Positions 41,785 through 50,793 of a stretch of 64,000 bases of DNA are shown one piece after another (the stretch's first letter is position 1; the number at the start of each line of letters is the position of its first letter). Below the pieces are notes generated by a model. It saw nothing but the letters and a program-made list of their open reading frames with translations. It was not told the DNA's origin and did no database searches. The DNA lies in assembly GCA_016715425.1 (NCBI GenBank), contig JADKAC010000005.1, forward strand, positions 1,116,001-1,180,000, given 5' to 3'. The DNA comes from Bacteroidota bacterium. GTDB taxonomy: Bacteria; Bacteroidota; Bacteroidia; Chitinophagales; BACL12. Position numbers and translations under genes: made by a program.

Positions 41785-44094
41785 ATGCATTTATATTTTA
41801 AAAATTATTCTATCATATCAGTTATGTATTCATTGTTATTATTATCTGTATTGTCTTGCGGTTCTGTATTATACAATGAAAATATAATTGCAACTACTAC
41901 TCGGGAAGATATGATGAATGCATTGCGGAATGCAGATACAATTGCAATCGTTTATTCCGGTGAGGATAAACATATCGAACCAATCATACAGCTTTTACAA
42001 CAACAGGCTGCAAGCAGCGATAGAAATATATTTCTTTTAATAACACCAGCAGCAAATGCAGATTTAAAAAGTTTGTCTGCATATCCTTTATATCTGATTG
42101 GTACAACTCAACATCTTACTACATTAAAAAATCTTCAACATTCAATTCCGTTTCAAATTGTATTACACGGATTTGAATTTGACCATAAAGTTTATACAGA
42201 TAACAATGATTTATTAAAAATTTCTTTATATCCAAATCCACAAAATAATAAGATGCCGGCTACCATAATTACCGGTAATGATGATGAGGTGTTGGCTGAA
42301 TATATCCGGAATGGATTGAAAGATAATTATGGTTATTTTTTTTGGGATAGTTGGGGCTATCAAATCTATCGAAATAATAAACGTATTGTATTAGGTTATT
42401 TTTCAGATAATAAAACTACACCCTGGAAGATTGATAAAAAATTACATTGGGAATTTGATTACACAGGTAAAGAAATTGGCTCAAATGCATATTGTAAATT
42501 TATTGATCACAACTCAATTATAACTTCTACTCAATTAGATAGCATTACTACTTATATCGAAAGAAATATGCAGGCGATTGAAAATTTTGCAGGAAAAAAA
42601 ATTACCACAACTTTTAATTATCACCTCTACCCTTCTACAGAAATAAAAGGGTTGATGTTGAATAATACCGATCAAAGTAATGTAGATTTTAATACACGGG
42701 ATGTGCATGCAGTGTATGAAAAAGAATTTAATGAAAATTATAGTGGCAGTGAAATGTTACTTGCAACAAGAGACTTGTTTGGTAAGGCACAAGTGCAATG
42801 TCTTGAAACCGGAGTAGCAACTATGTTTAATAGTAAATGGTGTGAGCATGGCTATAAATTTTGGGCCATGAAATTATATCGTTCTGGAAATATGCCGGCT
42901 TTAAATCAAATACTTTCCAATGAAAGTTTTAATACACAATCACCTTATTTAATGGATTGCACTGCTGCATTATTTATAGAATTTGTAGTTGAGAATGAAG
43001 GCAAAGAAAATTTTATTTCAAATTTTAATTCGTATTCTTCTGATGCATTATTACAATTAGAAAAGAGTTGGAAAAAATTTCTTGAAAAGCAATCTGAAAA
43101 CTTTCCTTCTACACAAGAAACAATTGGATATAACTCTACAGAAAAAATTAAAGGATTCAATTTTGCACATGAGGGGTATCAAATATTTAATGGTTATCTC
43201 GGCAGTTCGGCAGATCAATCCTTGGTAGAATTACAATCATTAGGGACAAATGCCATTAGTATAATTCCCTATGGATTTTTGCAGGAGATGAATACACCTG
43301 CACCATTTCGTTATGCAAGAGGTGCAGGTTCAGAAAATGATGAGAGTGTTATTAAATGTGCTTATGTTGCAAATCAATTAGGTATGAGCGCAATGTTGAA
43401 ACCGCAATTATGGACTTGGAAAGGATGGACCGGAGATTTGGAAATGAGTAATGAAGAAGATTGGCAACAATTTTTTACATACTATTATGATTGGATTATT
43501 CACTATGCATTTATCGCAGAATTATATCATTTCGATTTCTTTTGTATTGGTGTTGAATTTAAAACAGCAACCTTATCTCATGAACAAGAATGGCGTGATT
43601 TATTTACACAAGTAAGAGCTTTGTATTCAGGTAAAATTACGTATGCTGCCAACTGGGGTGATGAATTTGAGAATGTAACATTCTGGGATCAGTTGGATTA
43701 TATTTCTGTGAATTCTTATTATCCCCTTTCTGATAAAAAAGAGGTGAGTGATGCAGAATTAAAACTAAATTTCGAATTGATTTTGGATAAACTTGAGGTA
43801 GTGCAAAAAAAATATAATAAACCATTACTGATTACAGAAATTGGTTTTAAAAGTATTGACTATCCGTGGATAGAACCGCATGCAGATAATGATGAACAAA
43901 ACTACAATGAAGTATCACAACGCCGATGTTATGAAGCAATGTTTGAAGCATTACAAGATGAATATTGGGTTTCCGGACTTTACATATGGCAATGGCCAAG
44001 CTATATGGATTTTGTAAAAGAATATCCAAAGGGTTTTACACCTTGTGATAAAGAAGCAGAAGCCATTGTAAAAAAATATTATTCGAAATCTTAA
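41785..44094 (+). CDS. Lipoprotein with GH113-like TIM-barrel domain
   Basis: 769 residues. A lipoprotein signal peptide ends LLLLSVLSC-GS. Residues about 30-440 resemble a peptidase-MA-like or surface domain without a recognisable HExxH. Residues about 455-769 form a TIM barrel resembling glycoside hydrolase family 113 (beta-mannanase type): IKGFNFAHEGY, LGTNAISIIPYGFLQE, MLKPQLWTWKGWTG, DFFCIGVEFKTAT (likely acid/base Glu), YAANWGDEFENVTFWDQLDYISVNSYYPL and LLITEIGFKS (likely nucleophile Glu). It is predicted to be anchored at the cell surface or in the periplasm and to cut beta-mannosidic or related glycans. The 3' end overlaps the convergent universal-stress gene by 59 bases. Confidence 0.75.
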   Translation: MHLYFKNYSIISVMYSLLLLSVLSCGSVLYNENIIATTTREDMMNALRNADTIAIVYSGEDKHIEPIIQLLQQQAASSDRNIFLLITPAANADLKSLSAYPLYLIGTTQHLTTLKNLQHSIPFQIVLHGFEFDHKVYTDNNDLLKISLYPNPQNNKMPATIITGNDDEVLAEYIRNGLKDNYGYFFWDSWGYQIYRNNKRIVLGYFSDNKTTPWKIDKKLHWEFDYTGKEIGSNAYCKFIDHNSIITSTQLDSITTYIERNMQAIENFAGKKITTTFNYHLYPSTEIKGLMLNNTDQSNVDFNTRDVHAVYEKEFNENYSGSEMLLATRDLFGKAQVQCLETGVATMFNSKWCEHGYKFWAMKLYRSGNMPALNQILSNESFNTQSPYLMDCTAALFIEFVVENEGKENFISNFNSYSSDALLQLEKSWKKFLEKQSENFPSTQETIGYNSTEKIKGFNFAHEGYQIFNGYLGSSADQSLVELQSLGTNAISIIPYGFLQEMNTPAPFRYARGAGSENDESVIKCAYVANQLGMSAMLKPQLWTWKGWTGDLEMSNEEDWQQFFTYYYDWIIHYAFIAELYHFDFFCIGVEFKTATLSHEQEWRDLFTQVRALYSGKITYAANWGDEFENVTFWDQLDYISVNSYYPLSDKKEVSDAELKLNFELILDKLEVVQKKYNKPLLITEIGFKSIDYPWIEPHADNDEQNYNEVSQRRCYEAMFEALQDEYWVSGLYIWQWPSYMDFVKEYPKGFTPCDKEAEAIVKKYYSKS

Positions 44095-44932
44095 CGACTT
44101 CCTGATAAATTAATAGTGGAATGGTACTGTGCTTTGCCATTTTTTGTGGAATTTTTCTATCGAATAAATCCAGAAATGGCTTTCTGTGATGAGTCATTGC
44201 AAGCATATCAATATTTCTATCGTTGAGATAATGATCAATACCATCAATTATAGATTTCCCCTGCAATACTTCCAGCGTTAAGGAATTCTTTTTAATAGCC
44301 TCGGGAAATTTTTTATTTATATCTGCCATTAAATCATAATCGCTTTCTTTCAATACTTTATCTACATGAAATACAAATAATCGAGCTTGCAATTGCGCAC
44401 ACATCGTCAATAATTTTTCAATAATGGTTACATCGTCAGATTCCAAACCTGCTGCGTAAGCAATATTTTTTATACTTGTATTATTTGCATCCGCCGGCAC
44501 TAATAACAAGGGATAATTTAAACTTTTAATTAAATGCGTAGTTGTGCTTCCAAATAAAAATTTAATAAACCCACCTTCACCCGTAGTACCAGCCACTACT
44601 AATTCCGGTTTCAATTGTTCTGCCGCTTTCATAATTTCTTCTGCCGGAAAACCTATGGATAAAATATGATCAACCGGAATATCCACATTATGTTGAAATG
44701 CATATTCTGAAGTGCGGAATTTCAATTGATTTAATGCCGCAATTGCCTGTTGATTTTTTTGATCCATCACATCAGCAATTAAAATATCAGCCATTTGCAT
44801 TTCCACAGCGGGCAACTGGTTGGAATGCATAAAATATATTTTGCATCGCAGATAATCTGCTAAAGGCAATGCAAATTTCAATGCATTGTTTGCGCAATCA
44901 GAAAAGTCGGTTGTAAAAAGTATATTTCTCAT
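44036..44932 (-). CDS. Universal stress protein (tandem UspA domains)
   Basis: 298 residues. The N-terminal UspA domain starts NILFTTDFSDCANNALKFALPLA and has the ATP-binding GTTGEGGFIKFLFGSTTTHLI. The second domain is more degenerate (DMLAMTHHRKPFLDLFDRKIPQKMAKHSTIPLLIY). The last 20 residues beyond LLIYQE (KISNNIFLQWLLLLYHKV) look like read-through into the convergent gene and may reflect loss of an original stop. Cytoplasmic. It is followed upstream by the beta-propeller gene with only 6 bases between them, so an operon is likely. Confidence 0.85.
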   Translation of the reverse strand: MRNILFTTDFSDCANNALKFALPLADYLRCKIYFMHSNQLPAVEMQMADILIADVMDQKNQQAIAALNQLKFRTSEYAFQHNVDIPVDHILSIGFPAEEIMKAAEQLKPELVVAGTTGEGGFIKFLFGSTTTHLIKSLNYPLLLVPADANNTSIKNIAYAAGLESDDVTIIEKLLTMCAQLQARLFVFHVDKVLKESDYDLMADINKKFPEAIKKNSLTLEVLQGKSIIDGIDHYLNDRNIDMLAMTHHRKPFLDLFDRKIPQKMAKHSTIPLLIYQEVVKISNNIFLQWLLLLYHKV

Positions 44933-44938
44933 AATTTA

Positions 44939-45808
44939 TTATTCTTCTGCAACAAAGGCCATCATCGTTTGATCCGGACTTATTGCTATTCTAAAAATTG
45001 TTTTAATTCCAAATTCACTGAGGTCGGCAAATAAATACCAATCCATTGTATTTACATAATCAAGAAAATAAATTTTATTCCCTTTTGCCATAAATAATTT
45101 GCCGTCATAACTCCACACCATATCTTCACATTCCGGAGGTACTTTTTTTATTGCTGTAATCTTATTGTATTCCAGATCAAAACGTTTGATCAGATTAAAA
45201 GTAGAATCATTTTTTGAAATATAAGATAAAGCAAATTCGCCGGGAATCATTTTCATACTCCTCCCAATATTCTTATCTATTACTTGCGAGATAGGTTCTG
45301 AAATTCGAGATAATTGTAAAGCAAAAGGTTCGGGTAATAAAAACAATGCGACCACATCTAAATTTACTCTGCAATAATATCCGACATTATAAATATTTTT
45401 TAAAACGGGTTTAAATTTTTTTCTTTTCACTTTATACTTCCATAGGCGTTGAGTAGTATCCATTGCCACCCGCACGGTAGTAATATATTTTCCATCGGGA
45501 GTATATTCAGGAGAAAACTCGCTTTCCGGTGTAGATGTAACTTTAGTTATTACAGAAGTCGCAAATGTATATTTATAAATATCTGCCTGATCATTTTCAC
45601 GAATACTTGTAAATAGCAAATGTGTATTATCCCAACTAAAGGAAGGTTGATTATCATAACCCGCATGATTTGAAATATTCAGCGGCTCGGTATAATAAAA
45701 TCCGGAATCTGTATTGCCACCGATATACATAGTATAAATTTCAAAACCCGGCACTTGAGTAAAGGCCAGAATCGGTATAAATATGAATAGTAAGGATAGC
45801 TTTTTCAA
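44939..45808 (-). CDS. TolB-like beta-propeller exported protein
   Basis: About 289 residues. No ATG gives a full signal peptide; TTG 45806-45808 (then KKLSLLFIFIPILAFTQV) is my preferred start. The body has repeated PD40/TolB-like blades (PSFSWDNTHLLFTSIREND-ADIYKYTFAT; SPEYTPDGKYITTVRV; DMVWSYDGKLFMAKGNKIYFL; IAISPDQTMMAFVAEE). Periplasmic, probably binding partners rather than catalysing a reaction. No further assignment possible. Confidence 0.7.
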   Translation of the reverse strand: MKKLSLLFIFIPILAFTQVPGFEIYTMYIGGNTDSGFYYTEPLNISNHAGYDNQPSFSWDNTHLLFTSIRENDQADIYKYTFATSVITKVTSTPESEFSPEYTPDGKYITTVRVAMDTTQRLWKYKVKRKKFKPVLKNIYNVGYYCRVNLDVVALFLLPEPFALQLSRISEPISQVIDKNIGRSMKMIPGEFALSYISKNDSTFNLIKRFDLEYNKITAIKKVPPECEDMVWSYDGKLFMAKGNKIYFLDYVNTMDWYLFADLSEFGIKTIFRIAISPDQTMMAFVAEE

Positions 45809-45977
45809 CGCAAACAAATGTAGTGAAAAAGCCTTTCATTAAGGAATAGCCTTAGATTAGAAACCGTTGATAAAAAAATATTGCATTCTAAATTTATGTA
45901 ATTCAAAATACAGAAGTACAATCTACTTCTTCTGTTTTAAAGTCTGACTTGCAATTTCTTACCTTTACAAGAAAAAA

Positions 45978-46346
45978 ATGAGTTTCGAATTACAAGGTAA
46001 ATTATTAGAGATTTACAACACAGCAGAAATTTCCGCCACATTTAAAAAGCGTGAGTTTGTTTTAGAACGCAGCGAATCTAACGTAGGCAGAATATTCACA
46101 GACACAATTAAATTTCAATTGATACAAGATAAATGTCAGTTACTCGACAGTTTTCAAATTGGCGACGAAGTAAAAGTGAGCTTTAATATCAAAGGCACTA
46201 AATGGGAAAAAGAAGGTCGGGTAAATTACTTCAACAATTTAGATGCATGGCGCATTGAAAAAGTTACGGGTGAATCTCAAGCTGAAGATATTACTACTTT
46301 CAGTGCCGATCCGCAAACACCTTATACTGATGATCTGCCATTTTAA
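45978..46346 (+). CDS. DUF3127 protein with SSB-like acidic C-terminal tail
   Basis: 122 residues. MSFELQGKLLEIYNTAEISATFKKREFVLE and QIGDEVKVSFNIKGTKWEK...YFNNLDAWRIEKV match DUF3127, a Bacteroidota family with a probable OB fold. The extreme C-terminus is TDDLPF, very like the acidic tip of single-stranded DNA-binding proteins that recruits repair factors. This suggests a ssDNA- or SSB-related function (inference). It starts an operon with the next two genes, separated by 3 bases and then an overlap. Confidence 0.8.
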   Translation: MSFELQGKLLEIYNTAEISATFKKREFVLERSESNVGRIFTDTIKFQLIQDKCQLLDSFQIGDEVKVSFNIKGTKWEKEGRVNYFNNLDAWRIEKVTGESQAEDITTFSADPQTPYTDDLPF

Positions 46347-46349
46347 TAA

Positions 46350-46829
46350 ATGGAAATACAGCCCATTTCAAAAAATAAATTAAAGGACTATCGTAAATTA
46401 TTTGCTGTATTAAAAGCACGCAAATCTGCAAAGCATGATGCGATGTTTCAAGAAACACATAATCAGGTTTTTTCAAAAGTAAATTGTTTGGATTGTGCGA
46501 ATTGTTGCAAAACACATAGTCCGATAATTCTATCTACAGATATAAAAAGAATTTCAAAATATCTGGGTATGAGTGAACATCAATTTATGAGTGATTATTT
46601 ATTAATTGATGAAGATGATGATTGGGTGTTTCATACGCAGCCGTGTCCGTTTTTGGGAAATGATAATCGCTGTTCTATTTATGAAGTAAGACCAAAAGCA
46701 TGTAGTGAATATCCGCATACCAACAGAAAGAAAATTTATCAATTGGAACAGATTACTTTAAAGAATACTGAAGTCTGTCCGGCTGTTTCTCAAATACTAG
46801 ATACTATAATTAAACAAATACAAGCGTAA
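46350..46829 (+). CDS. YkgJ-type cysteine cluster protein
   Basis: 159 residues. CLDCANCCK near residue 47 and CPFLGNDNRCSIYEVRPKAC further on form the CxxCxxCC...C...C pattern of YkgJ/UPF0153 proteins, thought to bind a metal or Fe-S cluster. Cytoplasmic. Its stop overlaps the start of the next gene (TAATG). The exact biochemical role is unknown. Confidence 0.85.
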   Translation: MEIQPISKNKLKDYRKLFAVLKARKSAKHDAMFQETHNQVFSKVNCLDCANCCKTHSPIILSTDIKRISKYLGMSEHQFMSDYLLIDEDDDWVFHTQPCPFLGNDNRCSIYEVRPKACSEYPHTNRKKIYQLEQITLKNTEVCPAVSQILDTIIKQIQA

Positions 46830-47101
46830 TGAGGATATTGGGTTCTATACCATGCAAAGAATTTAAGATTTCCATATTTTCCTGGAATGAAAGGTATATT
46901 GCAAAATTTGAAGCAGGTGCTTATGAACAACTGTATAAATTTCCCGCAGGAATTTTTAGTAATTGGGAAGAGATGGAATCTTTATTTGACGAAGAATTTC
47001 TGCAGCATGTTAAACAACGATTTTTAGAAATGCGAACAGATAGTGAAAAGGCTTATAAGCGTTTCTCAACTATTAAGGAAAACAAAAATGCACCTTTATA
47101 A
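46829..47101 (+). CDS. Hypothetical 90-residue protein
   Basis: A small soluble protein (ISIFSWNERYIAKFEAGAYEQLYKFPAGIFSNWEEMESLFDEEFLQHVKQRF). Its translational overlap with the cysteine-cluster gene and the terminator right after it make it a genuine operon member. Its aromatic-rich first half and helical second half recur, as far as I can recall, in small Bacteroidota proteins without a name. Confidence 0.65.
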   Translation: MRILGSIPCKEFKISIFSWNERYIAKFEAGAYEQLYKFPAGIFSNWEEMESLFDEEFLQHVKQRFLEMRTDSEKAYKRFSTIKENKNAPL

Positions 47102-47115
47102 AAAGGCGCATTTTT
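47084..47115. terminator. Bidirectional terminator
   Basis: AAAAATGCACCTTT / AAAGGCGCATTTTT stem with a short loop; A-tract on one side and T-tract on the other. It overlaps the end of the 90-residue ORF and precedes the convergent fasciclin gene. Confidence 0.8.
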
Positions 47116-47135
47116 AAAAATGGGTCACTATCTAA

Positions 47136-47702
47136 TTATTTCGGTAAAAGCACTTCATCAATTACATATACAATTCCATTTGATGCAGGAACTGTTGCAA
47201 TAATATTTGCACCATTGATTGTTATTTTTCCTTCAGGAGAAACACCTAAAGTTGCGTTGCCGCCATTCACCATTCCTAATGATTGGCCATCACGCATCAT
47301 ATCTTCTTTGTAAACACCAACAGCCACATGATATTGAAGAATGTTTTTTAATGATAAGAGATTTTCTTTTTTCAATAAGTCATCTACAGTACCTGCGGGC
47401 AATTTATCAAATGCGGCATTAGTAGGTGCAAACACTGTAAACGGCCCTGCATTCGCCAAAGCATCTACCAGATTTCCTGCTTTTAATGCCGCCACAAGTG
47501 TAGTGTGATCGGGTGAACCCACTGCTACCTGCACTACATTTTTTTGAGAAACATCATCTACTACAGTGGCTTGGCCGCCGTCGTTAAAGGATGCTGTGTC
47601 AGAAGTAGTAGTTGTTGTGTTATCTCCTTCTTTAGGTTGGCAAGCATAAAATCCAAATACAATAATGGTAATAGTTGCAAAAGTTTTGATTAGATTTTTC
47701 AT
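47136..47702 (-). CDS. Fasciclin-domain lipoprotein
   Basis: 188 residues. A lipoprotein signal peptide ends TIIVFGFYAC-QPKEG, then a Thr/Ser/Asp linker, then one FAS1 domain: DHTTLVAALKAGNLVDALANAGPFTVFAPTNAAFDKLPAGTVDDLL (H1 box), YHV (H2-preceding YH motif) and NGIVYVIDEVLLPK. FAS1 domains mediate adhesion or glycan binding. Probably at the cell surface. Monocistronic. Confidence 0.92.
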   Translation of the reverse strand: MKNLIKTFATITIIVFGFYACQPKEGDNTTTTTSDTASFNDGGQATVVDDVSQKNVVQVAVGSPDHTTLVAALKAGNLVDALANAGPFTVFAPTNAAFDKLPAGTVDDLLKKENLLSLKNILQYHVAVGVYKEDMMRDGQSLGMVNGGNATLGVSPEGKITINGANIIATVPASNGIVYVIDEVLLPK

Positions 47703-47899
47703 ATAAGTAATTTTTCAAATTGTTTTTCAAAGATGCGGCTGAAAGATATTTTGATAAATGATTGAACTCAATGAGTGGTTTGATAAAAGTCACTACTTTG
47801 AAAATGATAATTGAGCTAAAGAAAAAGCGGATTATAATTATCACTGAATATTTCAGATAATAAATTATAACCCGCTATTATTAAAAAATAATTACTTGT

Positions 47900-49612
47900 T
47901 TACGATAGCGCAGAAACCTGATTCAGATTTAATTCCTTGCGTTCATCTGCATTATATTCTGCATTATATAACAAGCGATAATATTCATCCGCCATTCTAT
48001 CACTATCAAATTGAGGTGCTACATCCTGCATTGAATTTTTTACAATTTCCTGCCAACGATTAGGATCATTATAATAAGTGGGGATTACTTCATTCTCCAA
48101 CATATTCATAATATTATTGTAATCAAATTCATCAATTTCACTAACTGACATTGCCGTATGATCTGCTGCCGGAGTTACAAAAGCATTGATACCGTGTTTT
48201 GCAAATTCCGGAATCCAACCATCCATAATAGAAAAATTTACTGAACCATTCATAGCCGCAGTCATTCCACTTGTGCCGGAAGCTTCATGCGGTCTGCGAG
48301 GTGTATTTAACCACACATCAGAACCTCTTTTCATCATCATGGAAAGATCAATTTCATAACCTACCAACACAGCACAATTTGGTCTGCCTTGAGCGAAAGA
48401 AATAATATCATTAAACATATCTACAGAACCGATATCGGTGGGATATGGCTTACCTGCCCAAATAATCTGAACTGGTCTTTCGGTATTATTAATGAGTTCT
48501 AAAAACCTTTCCTTGTAGCGAAGAATAAGGTTTGCACGTTTGTAAGAAGCAAAGCGTCGAGCCCATACAATAGTTAACACATCAGGACTAAAAATTTTAC
48601 CTGTTTGATTGGCAACTATTTCAAACAACTCCTTTTTCATTTCTTTTTTCATCACCTGCATAGTATCTAAATCATTATGCATAAAAGCATGATTTAAATC
48701 CTTATCTGCCCAGAATTTTTTGTTCTGTGCATTGGTGATAGATATGATAGGACATTTGCCTTTTACACCTGCCCACATTTCTCTGGAAACTTCACCGTGC
48801 AATTTTGAAACTCCATTGGAAATTTTACTGAAATTGAGAGTTGCCGGAGTATAACTCATTGAGTCGCCAACTGTATTGGTAATATGCACTGCAAGCTCTT
48901 GTGGAACGCCATTAAAAAATCCCATGCGTTGCAAATAATCTACCTTTTGTTCTTCATTACCTGCTTTCTCCGGAGTATGCGTTGTAAATACCAAACGCTT
49001 GCGCACTTCATCAATATCTTTATAACGGTTGAACAACTCGAAAGCTAATGGCAAACCATGTCCTTCATTTAAATGATAAATATCTACACCACCTAATTTC
49101 TCAACCACCTTTGCACCTCCAATTCCTAAAATGATTTGTTGAGCTACTCTGTTCTCTGCATGATTATCATACAAGCGATGTGTGTATTCACGCATTTTAT
49201 CGGAGTTTTCCGGAAAGTCGGTACTCATTAAAAATAAAGGAGCAGAACCAAAAATTTCAGGAGCTAAGTAATAGGTTTTAATGTGCACCTCTTCATTATC
49301 AATCATCATGGTAAAATTGATATCCGTTTCTTTCAAAAAAGTATAGAGCTTTTTTTGAAATTGCGCTTTCATAAATCCGAGGTCATCACGAATCTGATCG
49401 TAATAACCATATCTCCATAATATTCCAATGCCAATTATATTTTGTTTCAAATCGTAAGCACTGCGCATGTGCGAACCTGCTAAAAATCCTAAACCACCAC
49501 TGTAGATTTTTAAGGCTTGATTAATAGCGAACTCCATACTGAAGTAGGCTACTTTTTTATTGTATTCAGATTTTGGCTCGTAAGGTAATTGCCAATTTTG
49601 ACTGTGTAACAT
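47900..49612 (-). CDS. glgP: Alpha-glucan phosphorylase (short, GT35-type)
   Basis: 570 residues, the short form of about 550-600 residues common in bacteria, versus about 800 for the long form. VAYFSMEFAINQALKIYSGGLGFLAGSH at the N-terminus, HLNEGHG, TTHTPEKAGNE, ARRFASYKRANL, PNCAVLVGYEIDLSMMMKRGSDVWLNTPRRP and the phosphate/PLP region EASGTSGMTAAMNG are the family hallmarks. It releases glucose-1-phosphate from glycogen or maltodextrin using PLP as cofactor. Monocistronic. Confidence 0.9.
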   Translation of the reverse strand: MLHSQNWQLPYEPKSEYNKKVAYFSMEFAINQALKIYSGGLGFLAGSHMRSAYDLKQNIIGIGILWRYGYYDQIRDDLGFMKAQFQKKLYTFLKETDINFTMMIDNEEVHIKTYYLAPEIFGSAPLFLMSTDFPENSDKMREYTHRLYDNHAENRVAQQIILGIGGAKVVEKLGGVDIYHLNEGHGLPLAFELFNRYKDIDEVRKRLVFTTHTPEKAGNEEQKVDYLQRMGFFNGVPQELAVHITNTVGDSMSYTPATLNFSKISNGVSKLHGEVSREMWAGVKGKCPIISITNAQNKKFWADKDLNHAFMHNDLDTMQVMKKEMKKELFEIVANQTGKIFSPDVLTIVWARRFASYKRANLILRYKERFLELINNTERPVQIIWAGKPYPTDIGSVDMFNDIISFAQGRPNCAVLVGYEIDLSMMMKRGSDVWLNTPRRPHEASGTSGMTAAMNGSVNFSIMDGWIPEFAKHGINAFVTPAADHTAMSVSEIDEFDYNNIMNMLENEVIPTYYNDPNRWQEIVKNSMQDVAPQFDSDRMADEYYRLLYNAEYNADERKELNLNQVSALS

Positions 49613-49775
49613 ATATTCTTTCTTTTAAAACGGGTGCTAAAATAGTAAAAATGAAAACTGTGTTTTCCCACATATCCACGATTTCTATAACAGGGAAAAA
49701 GGGTGTGATTAAATAGTCTTTGAAAATATTTACCGATTAACAGGAATTTGTGAAAGATTTATATTCCACTGTTTC

Positions 49776-50099
49776 TTAATAATTTACCCAACTCCACCAT
49801 TTTCTTTGATTGAGATATTTTAAATTATTTTCCTCGCTATATGCTTCTCTTTCAAAAATAATATTGCGGTAGGCTTTATGGTGATTTTTATATTTAATCA
49901 GGTTGAAAAAATAAAAGAGCAGATACAACAAGTAAAAAGGCAATATCAATAATTCAGCTTGTTGTCTTAAATGAATGCGTTCATGATTTACAAATGCAGC
50001 ATCGGTAATTAAACCTTTATGCTTCATCAATACAAATGGGAACAGAGTCATCCCGCTTACATGTAAACGCTTTACAACAATAAATTTCCGAAACTTCAT
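49776..50099 (-). CDS. Small membrane protein with HExxH-like motif
   Basis: 107 residues. VNHERIHLRQQAELL contains HERIH, a zincin-type HExxH, followed by a membrane segment (LLILPFYLLYLLFYFFNLI) and a downstream Glu (FEREAYSEE) that could be the third ligand. Similar small proteins in Bacteroidota are annotated as hypothetical or M56-like. A minimal metallopeptidase is possible; no proof. Confidence 0.55.
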   Translation of the reverse strand: MKFRKFIVVKRLHVSGMTLFPFVLMKHKGLITDAAFVNHERIHLRQQAELLILPFYLLYLLFYFFNLIKYKNHHKAYRNIIFEREAYSEENNLKYLNQRKWWSWVNY

Positions 50100-50160
50100 C
50101 TGAGGAATAAAAGTAAATAAAGGCTTGTGCTTTTACACAATACCTTTATGTTTAGAAAAT

Positions 50161-50631
50161 TCAAGATGCCTTTGCAGTAATTGTATTACCGATATAAGAA
50201 ATTTTATTGCGGAAGTGTTCTTCTTCTAAAAGGCATTTCAATCTGATTAAAGATTGATGATTATTGCGCACAATCTTTTTTAGCAATCGGTTATTAAACA
50301 TGGGCACTCCTGAATAACGAAGTTCATGAATTACACAAATGCCGGTTTCAGTTACTTCTACTAATCGGCGAAAATGCAATGTTGCCAAAAACAATTTAAT
50401 CTGAAATGCATATCCGTAATTGGGGGAAACCCAATTGATTTCGAATGGACATCGGTTGTGTGCTTCAAACATCACTTTCCCCTGAGAGCCTTTGTCGAAA
50501 GCATCATGTAACCAGGCACTACGCAGATTAATGTCCCAGGCATTCCAGAAAGAAACGTCAGTCCATTTACTAAAAAAAGAATCGATTGGTATGTTCATAA
50601 ATTCGCAGTTCCTGATCAAAAGCTTCTCCAT
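50161..50631 (-). CDS. SRPBCC-like (START-fold) protein
   Basis: 156 residues. An N-terminal segment with IPIDSFFSKWTDVSFWNAWDINLRSA, then alternating strands (GKVMFEAHNRCPFEINWVSP, YAFQIKLFLATLHFRRLVEV, ICVIHELRYSG) and a long C-terminal helix (RLLKKIVRNNHQSLIRLKCLLE) fit the SRPBCC hydrophobic-ligand-binding fold. Ligand unknown. It lies 61 bases upstream of the HExxH gene on the same strand and may share its transcript. Confidence 0.6.
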   Translation of the reverse strand: MEKLLIRNCEFMNIPIDSFFSKWTDVSFWNAWDINLRSAWLHDAFDKGSQGKVMFEAHNRCPFEINWVSPNYGYAFQIKLFLATLHFRRLVEVTETGICVIHELRYSGVPMFNNRLLKKIVRNNHQSLIRLKCLLEEEHFRNKISYIGNTITAKAS

Positions 50632-50793
50632 AATTAATGATTTAAAAGGTGATCGATAGCGAGTAGATAAAATTAGAAGTAATGTTTTATGCAGACAGGT
50701 CAGTTCACTAGTAAATGTTACAAGGTTTAGCAGGAATACAATTTTTTACATTTATTGAGGTGCTTAGGATACATTTGCTATAAATTATTCATA

